33,427 nucleotides of DNA. It comes from Bacteroidales bacterium UBA5206 (GTDB lineage Bacteria; Bacteroidota; Bacteroidia; Bacteroidales; Tenuifilaceae). Below, one piece after another: positions 15,766-24,227 of the stretch (its first letter is position 1; every line of letters starts with the position of its first letter). A program made the position numbers and the translations under genes. Location of the stretch: NCBI GenBank assembly GCA_002412705.1, contig DHVO01000003.1:1-33427 (forward strand), read 5' to 3'. The notes under the pieces were generated by a model, which did not search any database, was not told the origin of the DNA, and worked only from the letters and a program-made list of their open reading frames with translations.

Positions 15766-16479
15766 CTAAAGAGATGAAACGCTGCCCGAACCAGAAACCT
15801 TAACGTCGAATCGGGGACGGCCTTTGTAGTATATGTCGCCGCTACCAGAAACTTTGCCGCGCAAGTTCTCGTTTGCCCAGAGCTTAATGTCGCCCGAACC
15901 GCTAATTGCTACGTTTACGTCGTTTGCTTGAAGTTCCGATAGGTCAATGTCGCCGCTACCCGACACGGCAACGTCAACTTGCGAAATAGTTCCTGGTCCA
16001 GATAGCTCCATGTCGCCCGATCCCGAAATGGCTAGGTCAAGGTTTTGTGCTGTTAATGAACCAATTTTTACATCGCCCGATCCCGAAATGGAGATCTTAA
16101 GATCTTCTGCTTTAATTGCAGTTTGGGCAATAATATCGCCCGATCCCGAAAGGTGTAACCCCTTTATGGTTGGAAGCGAAACGTAGATTTTCACTTCGTC
16201 GTCGCGCCAGTTTATGGATTTGAAACCAGTGGTTTTAATTTTTAGGGTTTGCCCATCAACGTAAACGTCCAGTTTCTCTAGAATGGCCTCTGGAGCAACA
16301 ATTTCAACCTTATAACCAGCTTCTTGCGAAACATAAAGATCGGCTGCAAGGCTCAGGCTAACTGTTGAAAAGTCCTTTAGGTTGTAGCTCTTTTTTTGTT
16401 GTGCGCTTAAATCGCAACCAATTAGCATAAGAAGTGACAGGGATGTCGCGAAAACAAATGGTTTAATTTTTGCTAGCAT
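15766..16479 (-). CDS. GIN-domain (DUF2807) lipoprotein with SGSGD repeats
   Basis: A 237-residue envelope lipoprotein: the signal sequence ends in a lipobox LIGC with C22 as lipidated residue. Residues about 32-237 form the head-GIN (DUF2807) beta-helix-like domain. The tetrapeptide core SGSG occurs seven times (six as SGSGD), spaced about 12-20 residues, each at the turn of a predicted beta-helix rung. At DNA level the recurring cccgatcccgaaa words reflect this repeat. The family is widespread in Bacteroidota and is described only as putative auto-transporter adhesin-like; no function is established. The gene is monocistronic and convergent with the Sua5-family gene. Confidence 0.88.
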   Translation of the reverse strand: MLAKIKPFVFATSLSLLMLIGCDLSAQQKKSYNLKDFSTVSLSLAADLYVSQEAGYKVEIVAPEAILEKLDVYVDGQTLKIKTTGFKSINWRDDEVKIYVSLPTIKGLHLSGSGDIIAQTAIKAEDLKISISGSGDVKIGSLTAQNLDLAISGSGDMELSGPGTISQVDVAVSGSGDIDLSELQANDVNVAISGSGDIKLWANENLRGKVSGSGDIYYKGRPRFDVKVSGSGSVSSL

Positions 16480-16603
16480 AGTCGTTTGTTTTTGGAGTTA
16501 GTTGAGATAAATTATTTACTGAACTAATGACGATTAGCCAAATTAAAACGCTGCATCAACTTAAATAAAGCTACATAATAATTCGTCAACGTAACGTTTT
16601 TTT

Positions 16604-16611
16604 TACTTTTG
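16604..16611 (+). promoter_or_regulatory. Promoter -7 box of the 4,6-dehydratase gene
   Basis: TACTTTTG matches TAnnTTTG, 19 nt before the ATG at 16630. A T-rich stretch precedes it and a clear -33 element was not seen. Confidence 0.55.
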
Positions 16612-16629
16612 CATTAAGAAACATACTAA

Positions 16630-18579
16630 ATGGAAATGTCATTACCAATTAAACACACACCAAGGTGGATAGTATTTCTAATAGATATACTAATCAGCAG
16701 TTTTTCTATAGGTTTTGCATACTATGTAAGATTTGAATTTAGGATTGGCGATAATCAGTTTGAGGCGCTAAAAATTGCACTTCCCGTTCTGCTTTTTGTG
16801 CGGTCGCTTAGCTTTTTAATATTTAGATCGTATGCAGGTCTAATTCGCTATACCAGTGCAAAGGATACCGAGCGCATTTTTATTGTGGTATCGTTTGGTA
16901 GCATTGTGCTATTTGTAATCAACCTGATGTATTTTTACTACAATAGAGCTTTTCTTATCCCCAACTCCATACTTGTAATCGACTATATTACCACCTCTTT
17001 TATAATGATAGGCTCTCGTTTGGCCGTAAAAACCATGTACTACACAATAAAGAACAGTGGTGGCGAGAAAGAGAATATTATTATATATGGCGCAGAGCAG
17101 TTTGCTGCAGTTACAAAGAGAACTCTAGACCGTGATGCTGGTACAAACTATAACGTAATAGCTTTTATTGATGCCTACAATAAAAATGAGGGTAAAAAGC
17201 TAGAGGGAATTCCTATTTATAATACAGATAAAATTGATTTGCTGCTAGACAGGCATAAAGTGTCGAGGCTCATTATAGCAAAAAAGAATATCGATCCCGT
17301 TAAAAAGAATAGGTTAGTTGAGAAGTGCTTAAACTATAACGTAAAGGTGCTAACCGTACCCGATGTTAGCACATGGATTAATGGGGAGCTCAGCTTCAAC
17401 CAAATTAAGAGCATTAAAATTGAGGACTTGCTAGAGCGTCCTCCCATTGTGCTCGATAAAAAGCGCATCCAGTCCGAAATTAAGGGTAAAACCATTCTGG
17501 TAACGGGTGCTGCAGGTTCTATTGGCAGCGAGATTGTTAGGCAGGTTTCAAAGTTTCACCCTAAGAAAATTATTCTTTTCGATCAGGCTGAGACGCCTTT
17601 GTACGAGATAGATCTTGAGCTTAGGGAGTCGTTGCATTTCTTCGATTTCGATATTGTTATTGGTAGCATCACCAATGAGTATAGGGTTAGAAAGATGTTT
17701 GATGCCTTTAAACCATCGGTGGTTTTTCATGCTGCGGCCTACAAACATGTGCCCTTGATGGAGAATAATCCAACTGAGGCAATCTTTAACAACGTTATTG
17801 GTACTAAAACCATTGCCGATTTATCGGTTGAGTATGGCGTTGAGAAGTTTGTTATGATTTCCACTGATAAGGCTGTGAACCCCACAAATGTAATGGGCGC
17901 AAGCAAGCGCATAGCCGAAGTGTACATCCAAACTATAAATAAGGCTAGCAAAACCACTCGTTTTGTAACTACCCGTTTTGGTAATGTGTTGGGGTCTAAC
18001 GGTTCTGTAATACCTCGCTTTAAGAAGCAGATAGAAACTGGAGGTCCAATAACCATTACGCATCCAGAGGTTACTCGTTACTTTATGACTATCCCAGAGG
18101 CTTGTCAGTTGGTACTTGAGGCTGGTGCCATGGGAAAGGGAGGCGAAATTTTCATTTTTGATATGGGTAAATCTGTAAAGATTCTCGATTTAGCTAAAAA
18201 GATGATCAAGATATCGGGTCTCACTCTTGGCAGAGATATACAGATAAACTTTACGGGTTTACGCCCTGGCGAGAAGCTTTACGAGGAGCTCCTTAACAAC
18301 AAGGAGAACACCTTGCCTACCTATCACTCCCAAATAATGATTGCCAAGGTTCAGGATTGCGAACCCGCAGCTGTTTTTGCTGACATTGAGAAGTTGATTA
18401 AGCTGTTGCCCAGTCACAATAACTTTGCAATTGTATCACAGATGAAGGAGATTGTTCCCGAATTTGTGAGCCAAAACTCCATTTTTGAGGAGCTAGATCG
18501 TCATAAAAAGTTTAAAGTTGATGAGAAACTTGAACCAGCACAACCCGTTGCACAAAACCCCGATTCAAATACGCTTTAG
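16630..18579 (+). CDS. Membrane-bound UDP-sugar 4,6-dehydratase (PglF/WbpM/CapD-like)
   Basis: A 649-residue inner-membrane enzyme of surface-polysaccharide synthesis. Four transmembrane helices lie in about residues 12-125. A first Rossmann-like domain (about 145-275) contains IIIYGAEQFAA. The catalytic short-chain dehydrogenase domain begins at TILVTGAAGSIGSEIVRQV (about 291), then HAAAYKHVPLMENNPTEAI, and ISTDKAVNPTNVMGASKR. Here the usual YxxxK is replaced by MxxxK (MGASK), the state known for the large PglF/WbpM dehydratases. LRPGEKLYEELL is the late family motif. It likely converts UDP-GlcNAc to the 4-keto-6-deoxy sugar for capsule, O-antigen or glycoprotein glycans. Its last 59 bp overlap the start of the thioesterase gene. 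Confidence 0.93.
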   Translation: MEMSLPIKHTPRWIVFLIDILISSFSIGFAYYVRFEFRIGDNQFEALKIALPVLLFVRSLSFLIFRSYAGLIRYTSAKDTERIFIVVSFGSIVLFVINLMYFYYNRAFLIPNSILVIDYITTSFIMIGSRLAVKTMYYTIKNSGGEKENIIIYGAEQFAAVTKRTLDRDAGTNYNVIAFIDAYNKNEGKKLEGIPIYNTDKIDLLLDRHKVSRLIIAKKNIDPVKKNRLVEKCLNYNVKVLTVPDVSTWINGELSFNQIKSIKIEDLLERPPIVLDKKRIQSEIKGKTILVTGAAGSIGSEIVRQVSKFHPKKIILFDQAETPLYEIDLELRESLHFFDFDIVIGSITNEYRVRKMFDAFKPSVVFHAAAYKHVPLMENNPTEAIFNNVIGTKTIADLSVEYGVEKFVMISTDKAVNPTNVMGASKRIAEVYIQTINKASKTTRFVTTRFGNVLGSNGSVIPRFKKQIETGGPITITHPEVTRYFMTIPEACQLVLEAGAMGKGGEIFIFDMGKSVKILDLAKKMIKISGLTLGRDIQINFTGLRPGEKLYEELLNNKENTLPTYHSQIMIAKVQDCEPAAVFADIEKLIKLLPSHNNFAIVSQMKEIVPEFVSQNSIFEELDRHKKFKVDEKLEPAQPVAQNPDSNTL

Positions 18580-18952
18580 CGATCTCGATAAGTTAAATCA
18601 CGTTAGCAACTCGGTTTACCAACAATATTTCGATTTAGGCCGTATGGCCTATTTCGACGATGTTTTTAAAGAGCGTATCAGCTGGGATCCCGAAGGGTTA
18701 ATTGTGGTTAGCATCAAGCTCGACTTTTACAAGCCTATTTTGCTTTACGATAAAATGGTGGTGCGTACCAAAATTACAAAAATAGGGAATAAGAGCCTTA
18801 CCATGTATCAGGATCTGTTTAATGAGGATACAAATGAGGTAACCTCGGCAAGTGAAAGCATAATGGCTGCAGTTGACTACCATAAAGGAGAGAGCATCCC
18901 TATTCCTCAGCGCTGGCGGGAGCGAATCAGCACTTTTGAGCAAGCCGATTAG
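18521..18952 (+). CDS. Acyl-CoA thioesterase (4HBT hotdog fold)
   Basis: A 143-residue single hotdog-domain protein. The motif PIQIRFSDLDKLNHVSNSVY with catalytic-type D and N/H, then QYFDLGRMAYF, is the 4-hydroxybenzoyl-CoA thioesterase/YbgC-like signature; the end RWRERI is also typical. It should hydrolyse an acyl-CoA thioester in the cytoplasm, substrate unknown. The ATG at 18521 lies inside the preceding dehydratase gene (59-bp overlap in another frame). No later in-frame ATG leaves an intact N-terminus, so the overlap appears real and suggests translational coupling. Confidence 0.85.
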   Translation: MRNLNQHNPLHKTPIQIRFSDLDKLNHVSNSVYQQYFDLGRMAYFDDVFKERISWDPEGLIVVSIKLDFYKPILLYDKMVVRTKITKIGNKSLTMYQDLFNEDTNEVTSASESIMAAVDYHKGESIPIPQRWRERISTFEQAD

Positions 18953-19025
18953 AATTGCTTTTGCTTCTGCTTTTTTCGGCATTACTTAACCCATAAAACT
19001 TTGGGGTAATATCTTACATCTGGTT

Positions 19026-19901
19026 ATGAACAGTAAGGGCATTGCTTACGCAATAATATCGTCGGCCACATTTGGCCTTATTCCATTGTTTTCCGTAGCG
19101 GCCATGAATGGCGGGCAATCACCGTTCTCTGTGCTTTTCTATCGATTCCTCTTTTCTGCTGTTCTTTTTGGTGTGTTTATTCGGATAAAGAGGGTGTCGT
19201 TTAGAATCTCCTTAAAACAATTCTCCGAACTTGTGGTGCTAGGTGGGTTATGCTATGGCGGAACGGCTCTTTTCTTAATCTTATCCTATGGTTTTATTCC
19301 AACAGGAATAGCAACTACCATAAACTTTTTATACCCGGTTATGGTTGCTCTAATTGTGTTTGCTATTTATAAGGAGAAGCCTACACTTGGAATTGCATTG
19401 GCAATAGTGCTTTCCCTTATCGGAGTTGGGCTAATGGCATGGAGTAAAGGAGCAACCCTTAATGTGCGAGGTGTTGTTTATGCCCTAATAACTGTGGTTA
19501 CCTATGGTTTTTATATTGTTGGTCTCAACAAATCGAGTTTACGAGAGCTTAATGGGAACACTGTTACCTTTTATGTTCTTTTTATAGCCGCTGTTCTGTT
19601 CTTTGTTGTGGCCCAGTTTTTTGGAGGTATTCCTGCCATAACCTCTGTAAGGGTTGGACTTAACCTTGTGTCGCTGGCCGTTGTGGCCACAATAATATCT
19701 AATCTTACGTTGGTGCTAGCCGTTAAAGCAATAGGTTCTACCACAACCTCTGTGCTAGGATCAATGGAGCCTTTAACCGCTCTTGCAGTTGGTGTTTTCT
19801 GGTTTGGCGAGCGCTTAACCCTTTGGCAAACAGTTGGGGTGATGCTGGTTGTTGCTTCGGTATCAATGGTTGTTCTTATGGGACGAAGGGTAAGGGGATA
19901 G
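19026..19901 (+). CDS. EamA/DMT-family membrane transporter
   Basis: A 291-residue inner-membrane protein with ten predicted helices arranged as two EamA repeats (about 5-133 and 147-285). The repeats end in comparable motifs: GIALAIVLSLIGVGLM and TLWQTVGVMLVVASVSMVVL. The helix with the GERLTLWQ loop and GSMEPLTALAVGVFWFGE is the classic DMT signature. Members export amino acids, nucleotides or other metabolites; the substrate here is unknown. It follows the thioesterase by 73 bp on the same strand. A one-mismatch -7-like box (AAACTTTG) lies upstream, so independent transcription is possible. Confidence 0.9.
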   Translation: MNSKGIAYAIISSATFGLIPLFSVAAMNGGQSPFSVLFYRFLFSAVLFGVFIRIKRVSFRISLKQFSELVVLGGLCYGGTALFLILSYGFIPTGIATTINFLYPVMVALIVFAIYKEKPTLGIALAIVLSLIGVGLMAWSKGATLNVRGVVYALITVVTYGFYIVGLNKSSLRELNGNTVTFYVLFIAAVLFFVVAQFFGGIPAITSVRVGLNLVSLAVVATIISNLTLVLAVKAIGSTTTSVLGSMEPLTALAVGVFWFGERLTLWQTVGVMLVVASVSMVVLMGRRVRG

Positions 19902-20117
19902 TTGCAACCAAGGGGCTATTTCTTTGGAACTTTTGTAGATTTCTACCCTACTTCAAGTAGGTTGCTCCCCGTTTAAACAAATTTAGCAGGCTAACTTAAT
20001 AAAAATGTTGTATCAAGCCAAAAAAATCGCCCTAAATCTTGGTAGAATAGAGTGGTGGTTATAAATTGTGCTTTAAAACATAATTGTTGTAACCGTAAAC
20101 TAAACAAACCTAAAAGT
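19902..20117. other. 216-bp spacer before hppA
   Basis: No gene or confident structural element is visible. The in-frame upstream codons from 20052 look like leader sequence and are not included in hppA. No exact TAnnTTTG box was found, so the hppA promoter is unassigned. Confidence 0.4.
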
Positions 20118-22331
20118 ATGATTGCTAATCCTCTATTCTGGTTTGTCCCTGTTGCGTCAATTCTTGCCTTAGTGTTTGCTTGGAGGTTCTTTAAGCAGAT
20201 GATGAAGGCTGACGAAGGGACAGAAACGATGAAAAAAATTGCACAGCACGTTCGCGTGGGGGCAATGTCTTACTTGAGACAACAGTACAAAGTGGTAATA
20301 ATTGTATTTGTTGTTTTGGCTATTTTCTTTGCCATTCTTGCCTATGGTTTAGGTGTGCAAAACGGCTGGGTGCCTTTTGCGTTCCTTACAGGAGGTTTCT
20401 TCTCTGGTTTGGCTGGCTTTTTTGGAATGAAAACGGCTACCTACGCATCAGCACGAACCGCAAACGCTGCCCGCGAGTCGCTTAATGGCGGACTAAAAGT
20501 TGCGTTCCGTTCGGGTGCGGTTATGGGGCTTGTTGTGGTTGGACTAGGCTTGCTCGACATATCGTTGTGGTATTTAATTCTGAACTATTTTATTGATGAG
20601 GTAGACTCTGCCCATAAGCTAATAGTTATAACCACCACCATGCTTACCTTTGGTATGGGTGCATCAACACAGGCTCTTTTTGCGCGTGTTGGCGGTGGTA
20701 TTTATACAAAGGCTGCCGATGTTGGTGCCGACCTAGTGGGTAAAGTTGAGGCTGGAATTCCTGAGGATGACCCTCGTAATCCAGCAACCATTGCCGATAA
20801 TGTTGGCGATAATGTTGGTGACGTAGCGGGTATGGGTGCCGACCTTTACGAGAGCTACTGCGGTTCTATTCTTGCTACAGCTGCGCTTGGTGCATCTGCA
20901 TTCCTTACTGCTGGTGAGGAGCTACAGTTTAAGGCTGTAATTGCTCCAATGCTAATTGCTGCAGTGGGTATTGTGCTTTCTATTATTGGTATTTTCCTTG
21001 TTAAGACCAAGGAAGGTGCAACCATGAAGGATCTTTTGGGATCGCTTGGTTTTGGTATCAATGTAAGTTCTGTGCTAATTGCCATTGCTACTTTTGGTAT
21101 CATGTACGTGTTAGGTATGCCTAACTGGCACCTTATTTCTCTTTCGGTTGTTGTGGGTTTGGTAGTGGGTATTGTTATTGGTAAATCAACAGAGTACTAC
21201 ACTTCTCACTCCTATAAACCAACCCAGCGTATTGCTGAGAGCGCCGAGACAGGTCCTGCTACCGTTATCATATCAGGTATTGGTATGGGTATGGTATCTA
21301 CAGCAATACCTGTTCTTGCAGTTGTTGCGGGTATTACCTTTGCTTACCTTTTTGCTTCTGGATTCGATTTCTCTAACATAAGCATGGGGCTATACGGTAT
21401 TGGTATTGCTGCTGTGGGAATGCTTTCTACTCTAGGTATAACCCTTGCTACCGATGCTTATGGCCCAATTGCCGATAATGCTGGTGGTAATGCAGAAATG
21501 AGTCATCTAGGCCCCGAGGTTCGTAAACGTACCGATGCTCTTGATGCTCTAGGAAACACTACCGCTGCAACGGGTAAAGGTTTTGCAATTGGTTCTGCGG
21601 CTTTAACTGCACTTGCTCTTTTGGCATCGTACATTGAGGAGCTAAAGATTGGAATGGTTCGCTTGCTTGAGCAGGGTCGTCAGATTCCTGCGCTTATTAG
21701 CGAGAATCTTACCCTTGAGCAGGTTAAGTATGCTACCATTGAGAATTTTATGGATTGGTTTGATGTAAACCTTATGAACTATAAGGTTCTTGTTGGCGTA
21801 TTCTTAGGTTCTATGATGGCCTTCCTTTTCTCTGGATTAACCATGAATGCTGTGGGCCGTGCTGCACAGAAGATGGTAGAGGAGGTTCGTCGTCAGTTCC
21901 GCGAAATCAAAGGGATTCTTGAGGGTGAAGCTGAGCCAGACTATGCGCGTTGCGTTGAGATTTCAACTCGCGGTGCTCAGCTAGAGATGATTCTTCCATC
22001 TGCGCTAGCAATTATCATCCCTATTGTTACTGGAGTTGTGTTTGGTGTTTCTGGTGTTATGGGGCTACTAATTGGTGGTTTAGGTAGTGGATTTGTACTT
22101 GCTGTATTCATGGCCAACGCTGGTGGTGCTTGGGATAACGCTAAAAAGTATATTGAAGAGGGTAACATGGGAGGTAAAGGTTCTGCTGCTCACAAGGCTG
22201 CTGTGACTGGCGACACCGTTGGTGACCCATTCAAGGATACTGCTGGCCCTAGCTTGAATATTCTTATTAAGCTAATGAGCATGGTTTCTATTGTAATGGC
22301 AGGTTTAACCGTTGCGTTTAGCGTTTTATAA
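20118..22331 (+). CDS. hppA: Membrane-bound ion-translocating pyrophosphatase (K+-dependent type)
   Basis: A 737-residue integral membrane pyrophosphatase with about 16 helices that couples PPi hydrolysis to H+ and/or Na+ pumping. The substrate site includes ADVGADLVGKVEAGIPEDD then NPATIADNVGDNVGDVAG, and C-terminal GDTVGDPFKDTAGP. The segment GNTTAATGKGFAIGSAALTA has Ala where K+-independent H+-pumps carry Lys, so it is the K+-dependent type. Bacteroides relatives have been reported to pump both Na+ and H+, but which ion is used here is not proven by sequence. Start is ATG 20118 (MIANPLFWFVP). Two hairpins follow the stop, including a good terminator. Confidence 0.96.
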   Translation: MIANPLFWFVPVASILALVFAWRFFKQMMKADEGTETMKKIAQHVRVGAMSYLRQQYKVVIIVFVVLAIFFAILAYGLGVQNGWVPFAFLTGGFFSGLAGFFGMKTATYASARTANAARESLNGGLKVAFRSGAVMGLVVVGLGLLDISLWYLILNYFIDEVDSAHKLIVITTTMLTFGMGASTQALFARVGGGIYTKAADVGADLVGKVEAGIPEDDPRNPATIADNVGDNVGDVAGMGADLYESYCGSILATAALGASAFLTAGEELQFKAVIAPMLIAAVGIVLSIIGIFLVKTKEGATMKDLLGSLGFGINVSSVLIAIATFGIMYVLGMPNWHLISLSVVVGLVVGIVIGKSTEYYTSHSYKPTQRIAESAETGPATVIISGIGMGMVSTAIPVLAVVAGITFAYLFASGFDFSNISMGLYGIGIAAVGMLSTLGITLATDAYGPIADNAGGNAEMSHLGPEVRKRTDALDALGNTTAATGKGFAIGSAALTALALLASYIEELKIGMVRLLEQGRQIPALISENLTLEQVKYATIENFMDWFDVNLMNYKVLVGVFLGSMMAFLFSGLTMNAVGRAAQKMVEEVRRQFREIKGILEGEAEPDYARCVEISTRGAQLEMILPSALAIIIPIVTGVVFGVSGVMGLLIGGLGSGFVLAVFMANAGGAWDNAKKYIEEGNMGGKGSAAHKAAVTGDTVGDPFKDTAGPSLNILIKLMSMVSIVMAGLTVAFSVL

Positions 22332-22347
22332 TCATTAGTATATTGGT

Positions 22348-22369
22348 GCTTACGCAATGTGCCGTAAGC
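22348..22369 (+). other. Hairpin downstream of hppA
   Basis: GCTTACG (22348-22354) pairs with CGTAAGC (22363-22369) around an 8-nt loop. It has no T-run of its own; with the next hairpin it may stabilise the hppA mRNA end. Confidence 0.6.
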
Positions 22370-22374
22370 CATAT

Positions 22375-22412
22375 AAGGGGCAGTGCCGCAGGGTGCTGCC
22401 CCTTTGCTTTTA
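22375..22412 (+). terminator. Intrinsic terminator of hppA
   Basis: A 9-bp stem AAGGGGCAG (22375-22383) / CTGCCCCTT (22396-22404) with a 12-nt loop is followed by a T-rich stretch (TTGCTTTTAT). It isolates the hppA transcript from the B12 operon promoter about 50 bp further on. Confidence 0.85.
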
Positions 22413-22457
22413 TCTGTTTGATGCTTTTCTTTGGATTATAACCAATAATAAAATCAT

Positions 22458-22465
22458 TACCTTTG
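22458..22465 (+). promoter_or_regulatory. Promoter -7 box of B12 operon 1
   Basis: TACCTTTG matches TAnnTTTG; a TTTG at 22430-22433 is a possible -33 element at a rather long spacing of 24. The same octamer starts B12 operon 2 at 27242, and in both cases the riboswitch follows at once. Confidence 0.7.
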
Positions 22466-22691
22466 CCGCACTGGTGGATTTTCTCCTTTGGAGAGAGCCT
22501 TAAAATGGGAATCCGGTGTGAGCCCGGAGCTGTACCCGCAGCTGTAAATCCTTTAAAAAGTTCTTGCACTACCTTTGCCACTGTTTGGTTCTACGCAACA
22601 AAACGGGAAGGCCAGCGAGAATGGGATAAGCCAGAAGACCTGCCAGCAGTAGTTTTTTATGTATAACCTACTTCGGGAAAAAAGTATCGGT
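22466..22691 (+). ncRNA. Cobalamin riboswitch 1
   Basis: The adenosylcobalamin-riboswitch core is clear: GGGAATCCGGTG, then AGCCCGGAGCTGTACCCGC closing the P5 helix, CCACTG, and the B12 box AGCCAGAAGACCTGCCA (22629-22645). Downstream, TACTT (22669-22673) and AAGTA (22682-22686) form a hairpin whose loop CGGG (22674-22677) is complementary to CCCG in the L5 loop (22535-22538), as expected of the L5-L13 kissing loop that senses ligand. No terminator with a T-run follows, so control of translation of the next gene (start 22746) is more likely than attenuation. It should shut down operon 1 when cobalamin is plentiful. Confidence 0.95.
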
Positions 22692-22745
22692 AGTAATTTG
22701 TAGTTTACTTCTGTTGGCTTTTTAGGGAAGTGCATTAGTATTTCA

Positions 22746-23402
22746 ATGAAAGCATTTGTTTCGTGGAGCGGAGGAAAGGATTGCATGTTTGCCCTTTACC
22801 GCTTTTTGCAAGATTCTCAGAACTCCGCAGTGGCACTGGTTAATATGTGCGATGTGGAGGGCGTAAAGTCCCGTTCGCATGGGATAACCTCGGCGCTAAT
22901 TAGGGAGCAATCGCAGTGCATGGGCATACCCATAATTCAGCAGGGTGTTGGCGAGAAGGGGTATGAGTATCACTTTAAAAAGGTGATTGCAAATTTGGTG
23001 GAGACCCAAGGGGTTACCGCTGGCGTTTTTGGTGATATCTACCTTCAGCAGCACAGGGATTGGATTGAGCGCGTTTGCTCCGAGGTGGGCGTTACGCCTA
23101 TTTTCCCTTTGTGGGGAATGGAAACGCACCAGCTTTTGCACGATTTTGTTGAGGCCGATTTTAAAACGGTAACCGTATCTATTCGTTCCGATTTACTTGC
23201 CGATTCTTGGCTAGGTCGCACCATTGATAAGGTTTTCCTTGTTGAAATATCGCAGCTTAATGGGGTTGACCCCTGTGCTGAGAATGGCGAGTATCACAGC
23301 TTTGTTTACAATGGCCCATTGTTTGAATCGGAAGTAAAGTATAGCTTAGGCGATATCTACTCGGAGGGTAATCATAACTTTATTCAGGTAATTTCACAGT
23401 AA
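22746..23402 (+). CDS. DUF71/COG2102 ATP pyrophosphatase, B12-associated subgroup
   Basis: A 218-residue cytoplasmic PP-loop protein. The ATP-binding motif SGGKD lies at residues 8-12 (VSWSGGKDCMFAL), and ENGEYHSFVYNGPLF near the end is the second conserved DUF71 signature. The family includes diphthine-ammonia ligase Dph6, which makes diphthamide in eukaryotes and archaea; bacteria lack diphthamide. Published comparative genomics of DUF71/COG2102 proposed a bacterial subgroup that acts in B12 salvage because it clusters with btu genes. Being the first gene behind a cobalamin riboswitch and 10 bp from btuF fits that exactly. The reaction is unproven; an ATP-dependent amidation of a corrinoid side chain is a reasonable guess. 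Confidence 0.88.
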   Translation: MKAFVSWSGGKDCMFALYRFLQDSQNSAVALVNMCDVEGVKSRSHGITSALIREQSQCMGIPIIQQGVGEKGYEYHFKKVIANLVETQGVTAGVFGDIYLQQHRDWIERVCSEVGVTPIFPLWGMETHQLLHDFVEADFKTVTVSIRSDLLADSWLGRTIDKVFLVEISQLNGVDPCAENGEYHSFVYNGPLFESEVKYSLGDIYSEGNHNFIQVISQ

Positions 23403-23412
23403 AATATAGGGA

Positions 23413-24222
23413 ATGAAAAGGATATTATTTGCAATACTGCTTGCTGTTGTTGGGGTCGCTTCTGCTAAGGCTCAGGGTGCTAATAGGATTGTTTCTCTGG
23501 CGCCATCGCTCACAAAGAATGTGTACTATCTTGAGTCACAGTCAAAGTTGGTTGGCTGTACCAGTTACTGCCAAGTGGCTATTACCGATGGCAAAGAGGT
23601 TGTGGCAACTGCGGTTAAGGTGAACATAGAGAAGGTTATTAGCCTTAAGCCCGATTTGGTAATTGCCACCACCATTACCAATCCAGAAACAATAGCAATG
23701 CTAAAGAAGTACGGCGTAAGGGTTGAGGTTTTTCCAACAGCTAAGTCGTTTGATGAGATTTGCCAGCAGTTTTTGCGCCTAGGCAAGATTATTGGCGCCA
23801 ACGATGCGGCAAAGCGCGTTGTTGATACGGCCACAAACCGTGTAAAGGAGATTGTAGCAATGCACGAGGGTAAAGCCGCTCCGCGTATCTTCTTTCAGAT
23901 AGGGGCAAAGCCACTATTCACGGTTATTCCCAATACCTTTATGAACGACTATATAACCCTTGCCGGTGGAGTAAATGTTGTTACCGAAACAAAGCGTGGA
24001 ACCATATCGCGCGAAGCGGTAATTGCCCTAAATCCCGATATCATTTTTGTTGTTACCATGGGAATTGTTGGCGATGAGGAGAAGAAGGTTTGGGAAGGCT
24101 ATACCACCCTTAACGCATCAAAGAACAAGCAGATTTACATTATTGATTCCGATAAGGCCAGCACCCCAACACCCGTAACCTTTGTTGAAACGCTGGAGGC
24201 TATTGTTGGGCTTATTAAGTAA
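23413..24222 (+). CDS. btuF: Cobalamin ABC transporter substrate-binding protein
   Basis: A 269-residue periplasmic binding protein. A signal peptide (about 1-20, ending ASAKAQG) is followed by a type III (BtuF/FhuD-like) binding fold: RIVSLAPSLTKNVYYL at the start, KVISLKPDLVIAT and YGVRVEVF in lobe 1, a long connecting helix, then EAVIALNPDIIFV and the C-terminal TPVTFVETLEAIVGL. It captures cobalamin or cobinamide delivered by BtuB and hands it to BtuCD. The B12 assignment rests on operon context, since the fold also serves siderophores and haem. The spacer to cobO carries heptamer array B. Confidence 0.92.
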   Translation: MKRILFAILLAVVGVASAKAQGANRIVSLAPSLTKNVYYLESQSKLVGCTSYCQVAITDGKEVVATAVKVNIEKVISLKPDLVIATTITNPETIAMLKKYGVRVEVFPTAKSFDEICQQFLRLGKIIGANDAAKRVVDTATNRVKEIVAMHEGKAAPRIFFQIGAKPLFTVIPNTFMNDYITLAGGVNVVTETKRGTISREAVIALNPDIIFVVTMGIVGDEEKKVWEGYTTLNASKNKQIYIIDSDKASTPTPVTFVETLEAIVGLIK

Positions 24223-24227
24223 TGGTG

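Noticed and set aside
20052..20117. N-terminal extension of HppA
   Set aside because: The extra residues are polar and Cys/Asn-rich, unlike the hydrophobic start of the family; ATG 20118 begins the first helix.
22463..22666. 67-codon open frame
   Set aside because: It coincides with riboswitch 1 and its conserved B12 box; the sequence is constrained as RNA and the peptide resembles nothing.
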